A stretch of 33,158 nt of DNA from Flavobacteriaceae bacterium (GCA_947453195.1 CANGFO010000022.1:1-33158), one strand, 5' to 3'; counted from the first letter of the stretch, positions 25,886 to 33,151 are shown. The notes: generated from the letters alone by a model not told the origin. Numbers and translations are program-made.

Positions 25886-26986
25886 TTAGCCTACTTTATT
25901 TTTATCCTCACTTTCAATCTGATTTAATCCAATATTTATTTTTCTACTGGACAAGTAAGTTTTTAGTTGACGAAGGGATTGTATGCCTATTGTATAAATG
26001 CTAATATTTATTATAACAAATCCAATCCAAGATTTATCCAATGACAAAAATGCAATTCCAATAATGAGGATCTGAAAAGTAACAATAATTAGCAATATTT
26101 GTTTACTAGTAAATCCAATATTAGCCATTAAGTGGTGGATATGGTTATTGTCTCCTTTAAAAGGGCTTTTTTTGTTGTAGATTCTTATAGCAAACAAACG
26201 CACCATGTCTAATATGGGAATAGATAAAAACGAAAAGGCCAAAATAACCCGATTACTTACATTAAGTGCAAGAGTGCTAGACTTTTCTTCGATAAGTACA
26301 AATGTAAAGGTGGCTAATAGCATCCCAATAAACAGAGATCCAGAATCGCCCATAAAAATATAGGCAGGGGGTTTATTGTATAAAAGAAAGGCTGTTAAAG
26401 CGGAGGCGGCGCTTAATGCTACAATGCAGAAAAAGGAGTTACCATCTAAATAAAAGCAAGTAGCATAAAACAGACTGGCTATAAGGGAAATGCTTGCCGC
26501 TAAACCGTCCGAACCGTCTATCAAATTGTAAGCATTTACAATACCTACCGCCGAAATGAGAGTAATGATAAATGATACATTTTGTGAGATGGCAAATTTT
26601 GCAAACATGCTTCCAAGGGGTAAATAAAAGCCTGTTTTATAAATGAGTAAACTGCATAGTAGGGCTTGGATAAAGAATTTTCTTTTAGGCGAGTAGTTGA
26701 AGAAATCGTCACCAATCCCATGTAAAAAAATTATGGTAATTAAAATGAGATAAGCATTTAGGTATTTTGGTTTTTGTATTTCTTCGGGTAAAAAAAGACT
26801 AATGGGTATGATAAAAGCTAAAATCATTGCTACACCCCCCAAAAAAGTAATATTTCTATTGTGTTTTTTTATATGACTTTGTGTGTCATATATATTAAAC
26901 CTGTTAGCAATTTTTACTAAAATGGGTATGGTATAAAAACACAACAAAAATGAACAAACAATAATGCCAATTGCTCCAATAAGCAT
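25886..26986 (-). CDS. WecA/TagO-like undecaprenyl-phosphate sugar-1-phosphate transferase
   Basis: A 366-residue polytopic protein of the MraY/WecA family. It would start glycan synthesis by transferring HexNAc-1-phosphate (probably GlcNAc) from UDP to undecaprenyl phosphate. About ten to eleven TM helices are visible. Motifs in order: LHGIGDDFFNYSPKRK (D93/D94), NAYNLIDGSDGLAA (151-164), YIFMGDSGSLFIG, and the cytosolic loop KSPFKGDNNHIHHLM with the HIHH motif of the WecA side of the family. It converges on the operon terminator and has its own leftward promoter, so it can be expressed independently of the operon. It is the only candidate initiating enzyme in the window. A C6 run (26835-26840 on the plus strand) lies in its 5' part. 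Confidence 0.93.
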   Translation of the reverse strand: MLIGAIGIIVCSFLLCFYTIPILVKIANRFNIYDTQSHIKKHNRNITFLGGVAMILAFIIPISLFLPEEIQKPKYLNAYLILITIIFLHGIGDDFFNYSPKRKFFIQALLCSLLIYKTGFYLPLGSMFAKFAISQNVSFIITLISAVGIVNAYNLIDGSDGLAASISLIASLFYATCFYLDGNSFFCIVALSAASALTAFLLYNKPPAYIFMGDSGSLFIGMLLATFTFVLIEEKSSTLALNVSNRVILAFSFLSIPILDMVRLFAIRIYNKKSPFKGDNNHIHHLMANIGFTSKQILLIIVTFQILIIGIAFLSLDKSWIGFVIINISIYTIGIQSLRQLKTYLSSRKINIGLNQIESEDKNKVG

Positions 26987-27069
26987 AATTTATATTTTAT
27001 TCAATTTAAGTTATTGATATTCAAATTATTGCATATTAAATTAGTACTTGCTTGATTAAAAATACTTAA

Positions 27070-27297
27070 TCAAGTAAGTTGGCTATTTTCCTTATTTTCT
27101 TGTTGTGATTTATTAACCACAGTGGCTAAACCTATAATCATTAAGCCGCCTAGTAAAATGAACAACCAAGGAAACTTTTGGCCACCATTTTCAGGTGGCG
27201 TATTGCCAATTGCAGCATTTTGTTGCGGCTGCACATTAAACTGGCTATCATATTTTATTTTCCACTGTGGTACTGGGTTGGTGCTTAAATTTTGCAT
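27070..27297 (-). CDS. Small single-pass membrane protein, unknown
   Basis: A 75-residue protein not recognised. The N-terminal 40 residues are rich in Gln, Asn and Pro; a TM helix, WLFILLGGLMIIGLATVV, fills about 44-61; a short polar tail (NKSQQENKENSQLT) follows. Its 5' end overlaps the preceding gene by 13 bases, so it is the third gene of a minus-strand operon that begins with the HTH_17 protein. Possibly a mobile-element membrane factor; no function is claimed. Confidence 0.55.
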   Translation of the reverse strand: MQNLSTNPVPQWKIKYDSQFNVQPQQNAAIGNTPPENGGQKFPWLFILLGGLMIIGLATVVNKSQQENKENSQLT

Positions 27298-27602
27298 AGT
27301 ATTATTTGTTGGTTTTGAGTGAATCGGTAACCGAATTTGTCCATCATTTCATAAGTGTTGCCATTAATTATCATTTTGGACTTGGTTAGGTTAAAGTTAA
27401 ACCCCTCATCTTCAAGTAATTGAGGGTTTATTGCTACTCCAGGGCCATATAAATTGTAATATTTGCGAAGTAGCTTTTCGTTTAGCCAATAGGGGTTAAT
27501 GAGCAGGTTTTTTTCTGCATAAACCCTTCTAGATCTAGCTTTTTTTACTTCATAGGCTTCCTTTTCTGGGCGAAGTCTGTTTCCGTGGTTAAATGTTGTC
27601 AT
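27285..27602 (-). CDS. Hypothetical protein of the mobility operon
   Basis: A 105-residue soluble protein, strongly basic in the first third (RLRPEKEAYEVKKARSRRVY), then NPYWLNEKLLRKYYNLYGPG and a beta-rich end. No recognised domain. It has no cysteine pairs or HTH pattern that I can see. It is the middle gene of three minus-strand genes, ten bases after the HTH_17 gene and overlapping the next by 13 bases. The basic N-terminus could bind nucleic acid, but that is only a guess from charge. Confidence 0.55.
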   Translation of the reverse strand: MTTFNHGNRLRPEKEAYEVKKARSRRVYAEKNLLINPYWLNEKLLRKYYNLYGPGVAINPQLLEDEGFNFNLTKSKMIINGNTYEMMDKFGYRFTQNQQIILCKI

Positions 27603-27612
27603 TTAGTTGGTT

Positions 27613-27873
27613 TTAAGGTTTAAAATTTTGATTGTTGTTACCTGCCGATTTTATTGCAGTAATAACTTCGGATAAAATGTAAAATATCTTACCATTGTTT
27701 ATCTGGTGAAAGGGTAGGACTCCACTTTTTCTATAGTTAAGGGAGGTTCGTCTAGACACTTTTAAAAGTGTTTGAATGTCAAGGTCATCTAATATTACCT
27801 CTTCTGCCGGGCGGTTACTTTTTTCAATGATTGCTTTTACTCGTTCTTCAAAGCTTTGTTCTTCTTTTTTCAT
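27613..27873 (-). CDS. HTH_17/MerR-like DNA-binding protein (excisionase-like)
   Basis: An 86-residue protein whose C-terminal half is a winged helix of the kind found in Bacteroidota mobile elements: LDIQTLLKVSRRTSLNYRKS followed by GVLPFHQINNGKIFYILSEV. The N-terminal 35 residues are a charged helix (SFEERVKAIIEKSNRP). Such proteins are often the excisionase or a regulator of the integrase. It heads a three-gene leftward operon. The ATG at 27873 is preferred because it retains the full leader helix. A role in island excision is inferred from family and neighbourhood. Confidence 0.75.
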   Translation of the reverse strand: MKKEEQSFEERVKAIIEKSNRPAEEVILDDLDIQTLLKVSRRTSLNYRKSGVLPFHQINNGKIFYILSEVITAIKSAGNNNQNFKP

Positions 27874-27917
27874 GTTAATGTTTTTGATTGAGAATGCAAT
27901 CTTATAATTAATTGTAA

Positions 27918-27953
27918 AAAAGAGGCCCGAGTAATATTACTCGGGCCTCTTTT
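27918..27953 (-). terminator. Perfect 36-bp palindrome, terminator of the XRE-RteC pair
   Basis: The two 18-base halves meet between 27935 and 27936 and are exact reverse complements (arm AAAAGAGGCCCGAGTAAT). On the minus strand the T-run continues to six bases. It lies 25 bp past the stop of the leftward RteC gene. Shorter T-runs on the plus strand make it partly bidirectional. Confidence 0.9.
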
Positions 27954-27977
27954 AATGTTTTTATAGTATGGGTTTAT

Positions 27978-28838
27978 TTATAAAGGCAATGATACTATTG
28001 CGTCTTTTAAATCTTTAGTATAGATGGCTCTTTCTTTTCTATTTCTTATTTCGTGGCAGTGTTTTTTATATTCATCTCTAGATATTTTGAATATTTTCAA
28101 TAAAAATTCTGTAAATTTTGCACAATCAATAATCGTTTTATTTTCAGTTTCAATTGCGTAAATTAATTCTGAAATCTTTGTTTTGCTACCTTTTTTATAC
28201 TGAATAATTGGTAATATTTTCTTTGAAGGAAGCATCAAGTGCCGTGCGTATACCTCTGTTAAATATGCTCTGTATTGTTCAAGTAAGTGAATTCTATGTT
28301 CAAAAGCTTCTTTGAACTGATTTGTTTGAAATACTGTGTAATTAATTTCTAAATCAAATTGTGAGTAAGTTATTTGCTCATTTTTTACGTGCAAGTATAA
28401 GACATCTAAATTTTTGTTTGGATTTTTTAATCCAATCCAATCGGTGTAATTCATTTCTTTTATGGTATCTCCTAACTGGTTATACATTTCAATAAAGCAT
28501 TCGTTGAGCTCATAAAGCAGCCCTGGTTCTTCTAAAGCTTCAATCATAAGTTTGTCAATCTCTTCTTTGGATTGAATAATGGCAGCTTTAATAGCTTCAA
28601 TTTCATCTTGTTGAGTTATGATTTTACTAGATGTGTAGTCTTCAATATTGTTAAAAAATTGAAGTAGTTCGGGACAAATTTTACCTTCTTTCTTAATGAG
28701 TTCATCTACCATTTCCTTGGTTAAATTTTCATTCTTAATTCTATTGCTGATACATGAAATGTGGTTGATTTTTGACCTATTAAGTCCAATCTCAAAATGC
28801 TTTTTTATTTCGATTTTGTAATCTGTTGGTTGTGTCAT
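27978..28838 (-). CDS. RteC-domain protein
   Basis: A 286-residue protein whose C-terminal third matches the RteC family of Bacteroidota mobile elements: KTKISELIYAIETENK, then ILKIFKISRDEYKKHCHEIR and NRKERAIYTKDLKDAI, ordered as in CTnDOT RteC. The N-terminal 120 residues are a helical, charged region with possible coiled coil (about 70-110). RteC activates excision genes in CTnDOT, where it acts as a winged-helix DNA binder; the same role here is inferred. It is three bases downstream of an XRE regulator and ends at a strong terminator. No conjugation genes are present, so it may serve only excision. Confidence 0.85.
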   Translation of the reverse strand: MTQPTDYKIEIKKHFEIGLNRSKINHISCISNRIKNENLTKEMVDELIKKEGKICPELLQFFNNIEDYTSSKIITQQDEIEAIKAAIIQSKEEIDKLMIEALEEPGLLYELNECFIEMYNQLGDTIKEMNYTDWIGLKNPNKNLDVLYLHVKNEQITYSQFDLEINYTVFQTNQFKEAFEHRIHLLEQYRAYLTEVYARHLMLPSKKILPIIQYKKGSKTKISELIYAIETENKTIIDCAKFTEFLLKIFKISRDEYKKHCHEIRNRKERAIYTKDLKDAIVSLPL

Positions 28839-28841
28839 TTT

Positions 28842-29060
28842 TTAATCTTTTGTTTCGTTTAATGCTTTTATACTGATAGGTGCTAATGTGTGTCCAAACA
28901 TTTTTAATAAATGGTTCGCCTTTTCTAAGTTTAAATTCACTTTGCCTTGCTCTATTTTTCTGATTACAGTTAGTGCAACGCCTGCTCTTACAGCAAATTC
29001 TTTTTGAGTTAAATTGGCCTCTTTACGCTTTTGTTTTAAAAATTGGTCTAATGCTATCAT
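28842..29060 (-). CDS. XRE-family (HipB-like) regulator
   Basis: A 72-residue Cro/C1-type HTH protein: LDQFLKQKRKEANLTQKEFA, VRAGVALTVIRKIEQGK, then LEKANHLLKMFGHTLAPISI. The helix pattern and the closing LLKMFGHTL segment are like HipB-type repressors, but no HipA kinase gene accompanies it. It lies directly before the RteC gene in one leftward operon and divergent from the first DUF6088 gene, 164 bp away. It may repress its own operon and thereby RteC-driven excision. Confidence 0.85.
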   Translation of the reverse strand: MIALDQFLKQKRKEANLTQKEFAVRAGVALTVIRKIEQGKVNLNLEKANHLLKMFGHTLAPISIKALNETKD

Positions 29061-29174
29061 TATATGTATTTGCAGTTATTTTCTTGAAATTACTAATAAT
29101 ATATCTAATTGCATATAAAAATGAGTTTATTTTGATCCTCGATGATAAACAAAATGCTATAATTATTATTTTCC

Positions 29175-29204
29175 TTGTAACATTTAATACTATATATTTG
29201 TTAC
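29175..29204 (+). promoter_or_regulatory. Promoter/operator of the first DUF6088 gene
   Basis: TTGTAACA (29175-29182) is followed ten bases later by TATATTTG (29193-29200), a full match to TAnnTTTG, and an inverted half-site TGTTAC at 29199-29204. The layout and 22 of 30 positions match the site at 30008-30037 before the second DUF6088 gene. The expected RNA start gives a leader of about 20 bases. Confidence 0.55.
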
Positions 29205-29224
29205 GGAAAAATATATAAATTATT

Positions 29225-29830
29225 ATGGAACTTACTGAAAAACAAGTAATTGCACGTATAAGAGCGCATGGAAGAGGTTTTGTATTTAATACAAAACTAT
29301 TTTCTTCCTTGACAAATAATTCGGCTAGCGTTAGAACGGCATTAACTAGGTTAGTTCAAAAACAATCTATTCGCAGACTTGCTCATGGGTTGTATGATTT
29401 ACCTGAAGTCCATCCTAAGCTTGGATTAATTATGCCATCTAATGAAAAGATTATTGAAGCCATTAAAACATCAGAAGCAATAAAAGTTCAGCCCAGTGGA
29501 GCCTACGCTGCCAATCTTCTTGGATTGTCAACGCAGATCCCAATGAAGATTGAACTTTATACAAACGGCCCTAAAAAAACAATATGTATTGGACGGCAAG
29601 AAATTATCCTTAAATCAACTACTCCAAAAAATATGGTTGGTGCAGGAACAAAAGCTGGTCTAATTCTACATGCACTTAAGCAAATAGGAAAAGATAATGT
29701 TACTGATGAGATGGTTGAGCAAATCAGAAGTCAAATCGAAGAAAAGGATGTCAAACATATCAAAAAACAAATTCAATTTGCGCCAATTTGGATTGCTAAA
29801 ATCATGCGATTACTTATTAATGAAAAATAA
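29225..29830 (+). CDS. DUF6088/AbiEi-like antitoxin, first copy
   Basis: A 201-residue protein of the DUF6088 (AbiEi antitoxin-like) group. Residues about 1-60 are a winged helix (SVRTALTRLVQKQSIRRLAH, then GLYDLP); residues about 75-200 form the C-terminal domain, with VQPSGAYAANLLGLSTQIP and IILKSTTPKNM. In AbiE systems the antitoxin represses its operon and neutralises the AbiEii nucleotidyltransferase in trans. This copy has no toxin directly downstream; the nearest AbiEii gene follows the second copy, 800 bp away. The two copies align along their full length but are clearly diverged. It may be a second-level regulator of the shared operator or an orphan from a lost pair. Confidence 0.82.
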   Translation: MELTEKQVIARIRAHGRGFVFNTKLFSSLTNNSASVRTALTRLVQKQSIRRLAHGLYDLPEVHPKLGLIMPSNEKIIEAIKTSEAIKVQPSGAYAANLLGLSTQIPMKIELYTNGPKKTICIGRQEIILKSTTPKNMVGAGTKAGLILHALKQIGKDNVTDEMVEQIRSQIEEKDVKHIKKQIQFAPIWIAKIMRLLINEK

Positions 29831-30037
29831 ACAACAGCTGCCACGTCCTAAAACATGTGTTTTTGAATAGTTAATCCAATACGTTCTTCTTGATTTACAG
29901 CTACTGAATCGGATATTTACGAATAAATACGGATATAATGCAGCTTGCATATATATTAGGTTTCTTCATCTAATTTATATTACAATTTGTCACAAATATT
30001 TTTAAAATTGTGACATAAATACCTTTATATTTGTGAC
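29831..30037 (+). promoter_or_regulatory. Promoter and operators of the AbiE pair
   Basis: Three related sites precede the gene: ATTTGTCACAAAT (29985-29997, a perfect odd palindrome), TTGTGACA (30008-30015) and TTGTGACA (30031-30038). Spacings are about 20-23 bp, two helical turns. TATATTTG (30026-30033) matches the -7 box ten bases after the middle site. The third site overlaps both the box and the start codon at 30038, so the mRNA may be leaderless. No gene is seen in 29831-29980. Confidence 0.6.
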
Positions 30038-30643
30038 ATGAAATCTTCAGTAAATAGTATTATTGAATTGAAAATCAATAGGTTAAAGTTAGGTCAAGTA
30101 TTTTTCGCCTCTGATTTCAAAGAATTAGGCACTTCTACAGCTATTAGAAAGTCTCTTTCCAGGCTTGTAGAGTCTAAGCAGGTTGAACGAATGGCGCAAG
30201 GCATATATGTAAAACCCAAGAAAGACAAAATTTTAGGAAAAATATTGCCATCTATGGAAGAATTAGCTGAATCGTTGGCAAAAAAAGAACATATAAATAT
30301 TAAACCTACAGGTCAATATGCTTTGAATAAAGTTGGATTATCTACCCAGGTGCCAACGAAGTTGGTATTTTTAAGTATGGGGAATCCCAAAAAAATTAAG
30401 ATTGGCAAAAGCACTATAATTTTTAAGTCTACTACAGCAAAAAAATTGGCTATGAAAGGACAGATTACAAGCTTGTTATTTCTAGGATTAGAAGAACTTG
30501 ATTTGGAAAAATTATCCTTGATGGAAATCACTAGAATTAAAGAGATTTTGAAGCTGGAAGTGCCTGAAACTTTGAAATATAATTTACGGTTAGCTCCAAC
30601 AAAAGTGAGCGACTTTGTTGTAAAAAATCTTTTAAATGCTTGA
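30038..30643 (+). CDS. DUF6088/AbiEi-like antitoxin, toxin-linked copy
   Basis: A 201-residue paralogue of the gene at 29225, with the same order: an N-terminal winged helix (SIIELKINRLKLGQVFFASD, STAIRKSLSRLVESKQVERM, AQGIYV), then INIKPTGQYALNKVGLSTQV and IIFKSTTAKKL. Its stop overlaps or nearly abuts the AbiEii-like toxin start, the normal type IV toxin-antitoxin arrangement. As the family antitoxin it should repress the pair through the TTGTGACA sites just upstream. The ATG at 30038 lies within the third such site, which would make repression directly block start-codon access or transcription start. Confidence 0.88.
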   Translation: MKSSVNSIIELKINRLKLGQVFFASDFKELGTSTAIRKSLSRLVESKQVERMAQGIYVKPKKDKILGKILPSMEELAESLAKKEHINIKPTGQYALNKVGLSTQVPTKLVFLSMGNPKKIKIGKSTIIFKSTTAKKLAMKGQITSLLFLGLEELDLEKLSLMEITRIKEILKLEVPETLKYNLRLAPTKVSDFVVKNLLNA

Positions 30644-30645
30644 TT

Positions 30646-31671
30646 ATGATTGGGTGGTTAAAAAACTTAAATGATTCTTCAAGAATATTATCAATAAATG
30701 AAGCTTCAAGAATTTCAGGGATTTCTGCCAAAGCATTAGAAAAAGATTGGTGGGTTACCCTTTCCATAAAACTTTTATTCAATACGCCTTATGCAGAAAA
30801 TTTTTCATTCAAAGGGGGCACATCACTAAGCAAAGGCTGGCAACTAATAGACAGGTTTTCTGAGGATATAGATATTTCATTAAGTCCTGAAGCTCTTGGA
30901 ATTTCCTATGTTGAAAAGCCTTCTAAAACATTTGTAGAGCAGCTAAGAAGAGCTGGGTGTGCTTTTACTTCAACTGCAATACTTGATGCATTAAAAATTG
31001 AATTTAAAAACAGTCAAGTTCCTGATCAAATGTATTCTATAGAAGCAGCACCTGTTCGAGCTGATATGCCAGATACTGATCCGCAAACTATTTATGTTAA
31101 TTTTATATCACTTTTTGATCCAAATCCATATTTGCCTGATCGAGTAAAAATTGAGTTCAGTGTGCGTTCACTTAAAGAACCAAGTGTAAATTGTAGAATG
31201 AATTCATTATTGGGTACTCATTTTCCGAATGAGAATTATACCGAAAATAAATGTGAAGTACTTACCACCCATCCACAGCGAACACTGATTGAAAAGATTT
31301 TATTGTTACATGAAGAATATAACCGTGATGATCAATCAAAAATACGAACTCAGCGTATGTCTCGCCATTTTTATGATTTATTTCAAATAAGTAAGCAAGA
31401 TTTTACTTCGGCAATACTAAGAGATAGAAACTTTATAGAAGACGTAATCGACCATCGAAAACATTATTCTCGATTAAAAAACTTTGATTATACTACCCTA
31501 AAAATAGGGTCTATTAATATTATTCCAAGTGATAATATTCTAAAATCATTGGAGCTAGATTATGAAATAATGAGAACAGAAATGATTTATGGAAATTCAC
31601 CATCATTTGCTGAAATTATTAAAGTGGTAGCAAATCTGCAAGATGAAATAAACAATAGCCAAACATCTTAA
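30646..31671 (+). CDS. AbiEii-type nucleotidyltransferase toxin
   Basis: About 341 residues, the AbiEii/AbiGii toxin family, which modifies tRNA or other targets with nucleotides and halts growth. The nucleotidyltransferase core is visible: FKGGTSLSKGW then RFSEDIDIS, giving the GG-T/S and D-x-D metal motifs. TTHPQRTLIEKILLLHEEY and RMSRHFYDLFQI are conserved in the C-terminal half. A TTG at 30640, overlapping the antitoxin stop as TTGA, would add two residues; the ATG at 30646 is preferred but both are possible. The 3' end shares a TTAA with the convergent integrase gene and no terminator separates them. It probably stabilises the island or acts in phage abortive infection. Confidence 0.9.
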   Translation: MIGWLKNLNDSSRILSINEASRISGISAKALEKDWWVTLSIKLLFNTPYAENFSFKGGTSLSKGWQLIDRFSEDIDISLSPEALGISYVEKPSKTFVEQLRRAGCAFTSTAILDALKIEFKNSQVPDQMYSIEAAPVRADMPDTDPQTIYVNFISLFDPNPYLPDRVKIEFSVRSLKEPSVNCRMNSLLGTHFPNENYTENKCEVLTTHPQRTLIEKILLLHEEYNRDDQSKIRTQRMSRHFYDLFQISKQDFTSAILRDRNFIEDVIDHRKHYSRLKNFDYTTLKIGSINIIPSDNILKSLELDYEIMRTEMIYGNSPSFAEIIKVVANLQDEINNSQTS

Positions 31672-32903
31672 ATTTTTAGTTTCTCAAACAATCCCCTTGT
31701 CTCTCTTTCAATTTTAAGTGATGTAACCTTGGCGTACTTCTGGGTTTGGGCTATTTTGGAGTGCCCAAGCATTTTTGATACACTTTCTATTCCTACACCA
31801 TTTTCAAGTGCTATAGTGGTTGCAAATGTATGTCTGCCTATATGGGTGGTTACTCTTTTGTCTATACCCACAAGCGCCATTAATTCCTTTAAATAGTCAT
31901 TATATTTTTGGTTGGATATTTTTGGGCATATAAAAGTATCTGGGGCTAATGATTGCCAATTAGCGTGCCATTTATTTAATAAGGATTCGAGTGGCCCAAA
32001 AAGCGGCACCATATATTCAATTCCTGTTTTAACTCTTTTTTTTCTGATAATATAATTTCCAGCACTGCTAGTGATTTCTATGTGCTTAAACTGGATATGC
32101 TGCAAGTCAATGTAAGCAAGGCCTGAGTATATAGAAAATAAAAACAGATCTTTTGTTTTTTGTAAATAGGTTTTAGTGGGTTCGTAATTTTTTAATAAGT
32201 CAATCTCGGTTTCGTTCAGCACTTCAATTTCAGTGTCTTTGAAAGTGATTTTTTTATCTGCAAAAGCATTACGAGAAGTCCATCTATTATTGAGCCCTAT
32301 CTTATAAATCTTTCTAAATATTTGGAGTAGTTTCATGGACGAATTATGCCCATTACCTCCTTTGGTTTTTAAATAAAATTCAAAATTATCAATGAGCTGT
32401 TCATTAATTCTATTAAAAGACACATCATTGATTTTCATTTCAGTGCGTAAAAAACTTCTTAAGTGGTTGCAGCATGAGTTGTATTTAATGATATTAGACT
32501 GTTGGCTTTTTAGGGTATTTCTTTTTTTCATATCAGCTATATAGCTTTCAAACACCGATAGTACCGAGTATGTTTTTTTATTTTCATTTCCAAATGCTAA
32601 GTCAATTACTTCTCTTAGGGTGGGTTCCGACTGGTTTTGTGATAGCACGTAAAAGGCACCCATAATTTTTTCTTTACATTCCGAAAAAACTGTTTTAATG
32701 CTGGGGTTAAGTTGCAGGTGATGGTCAATTTCTTGTTGTTTAAACTGCCATTCATTTTTATTCACTTTTATACCTAAGCTTTTATCAAAGGTGGAAAATT
32801 GATAATGGGTTCTTAGGTAAAGGGTGGCGAGTGTTTTTTGTCCCTTTTTACTTTTAGGGTACAACATAAACTTGGGTTTCAGGTAAGGGCTTGAAATGGG
32901 CAT
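31668..32903 (-). CDS. Tyrosine site-specific integrase
   Basis: A 411-residue Bacteroidota-type integrase with three parts: an arm-binding domain (about 8-90), a SAM-like core-binding domain (about 113-205, SVLSVFESYIADMKKRNTLK) and the catalytic domain (about 225-405). Visible catalytic residues are K292, H354 and R357 (THIGRHTF), H381 (LGHS) and Y390 (QKYAKV). The position of the first arginine is Ala263 in SGLAYIDL, a substitution seen in CTnDOT-like integrases, so it is likely still active. It starts 232 bp from the right att core and reads inward, as expected for an island integrase. It converges on the AbiEii gene with a 4-bp overlap. Confidence 0.95.
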   Translation of the reverse strand: MPISSPYLKPKFMLYPKSKKGQKTLATLYLRTHYQFSTFDKSLGIKVNKNEWQFKQQEIDHHLQLNPSIKTVFSECKEKIMGAFYVLSQNQSEPTLREVIDLAFGNENKKTYSVLSVFESYIADMKKRNTLKSQQSNIIKYNSCCNHLRSFLRTEMKINDVSFNRINEQLIDNFEFYLKTKGGNGHNSSMKLLQIFRKIYKIGLNNRWTSRNAFADKKITFKDTEIEVLNETEIDLLKNYEPTKTYLQKTKDLFLFSIYSGLAYIDLQHIQFKHIEITSSAGNYIIRKKRVKTGIEYMVPLFGPLESLLNKWHANWQSLAPDTFICPKISNQKYNDYLKELMALVGIDKRVTTHIGRHTFATTIALENGVGIESVSKMLGHSKIAQTQKYAKVTSLKIERETRGLFEKLKI

Positions 32904-33023
32904 AAAATTGCTTTTTACAAAGGTGATAAGTAATAAAAAGCGGCTTGTGGGCTAAAATGAGAAGGCTGTGGAAAAATTGAGAAAAAGTGTTTTTTTTGAT
33001 ATGCCCCCTTGAGGTAGGGGCGT

Positions 33024-33055
33024 AAAAAAGACCCACTATTTTTAGTGAGTCTTTT
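33024..33055 (-). terminator. Leftward terminator between right att core and integrase
   Basis: On the minus strand, positions 33043-33055 pair with 33026-33038 over 13 bp (one G-T pair) around a 4-base loop, ending in six T. On the plus strand the same hairpin has a C-A mismatch. It would stop transcription entering the island from the right flank, replacing the terminator left behind at 135-169. Confidence 0.6.
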
Positions 33056-33063
33056 AGTGAGTC
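33040..33063. repeat. Tandem TTTTAGTGAGTC x2, right candidate arm sites
   Basis: Two exact adjacent 12-bp copies (33040-33051 and 33052-33063), both reverse complements of GACTCACTAAAA at 244-255. A third, inverted copy with one mismatch (GACCCACTA, 33030-33038) forms the hairpin. Copy number and spacing suit integrase arm-binding. Confidence 0.5.
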
Positions 33064-33135
33064 TAGGGGTAAAAGTGGGAAGCGCATTTTTGAAATGCTC
33101 ATCGTTGCTCACTTTTACGCAAATTTGGTCTTCAA

Positions 33136-33151
33136 TTTGCGGACCGGACGG
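33136..33151. repeat. attR candidate (right copy of 16-bp direct repeat)
   Basis: TTTGCGGACCGGACGG is identical and in the same orientation to 167-182. Seven bases remain after it in the window (GATATTA). They do not continue into a recognisable T-arm, so a tRNA identity for the right flank is not confirmed. Confidence 0.7.

Larger units (their letters stand above)
32904..33135. other. Right-end attachment region without genes
   Basis: No credible ORF: the two minus-strand frames here overlap the integrase or att sequence and show no domain. The region holds the candidate arm sites, a minus-strand terminator hairpin (33024-33055) and an inverted repeat GCAAAT/ATTTGC (33119-33124 and 33135-33140) that touches the att core. 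The integrase promoter must be here, but no TAnnTTTG box was found. Confidence 0.5.

Noticed and set aside
28973..29218. Plus-strand ORF antisense to the XRE gene
   Set aside because: It is hydrophobic and low-complexity, antisense to a clear HTH gene, and runs through the promoter of the first DUF6088 gene.
32854..33112. Two overlapping minus-strand ORFs at the right end
   Set aside because: They read through the candidate arm sites and terminator and into the integrase start, show no domain and have biased, repeat-driven composition.
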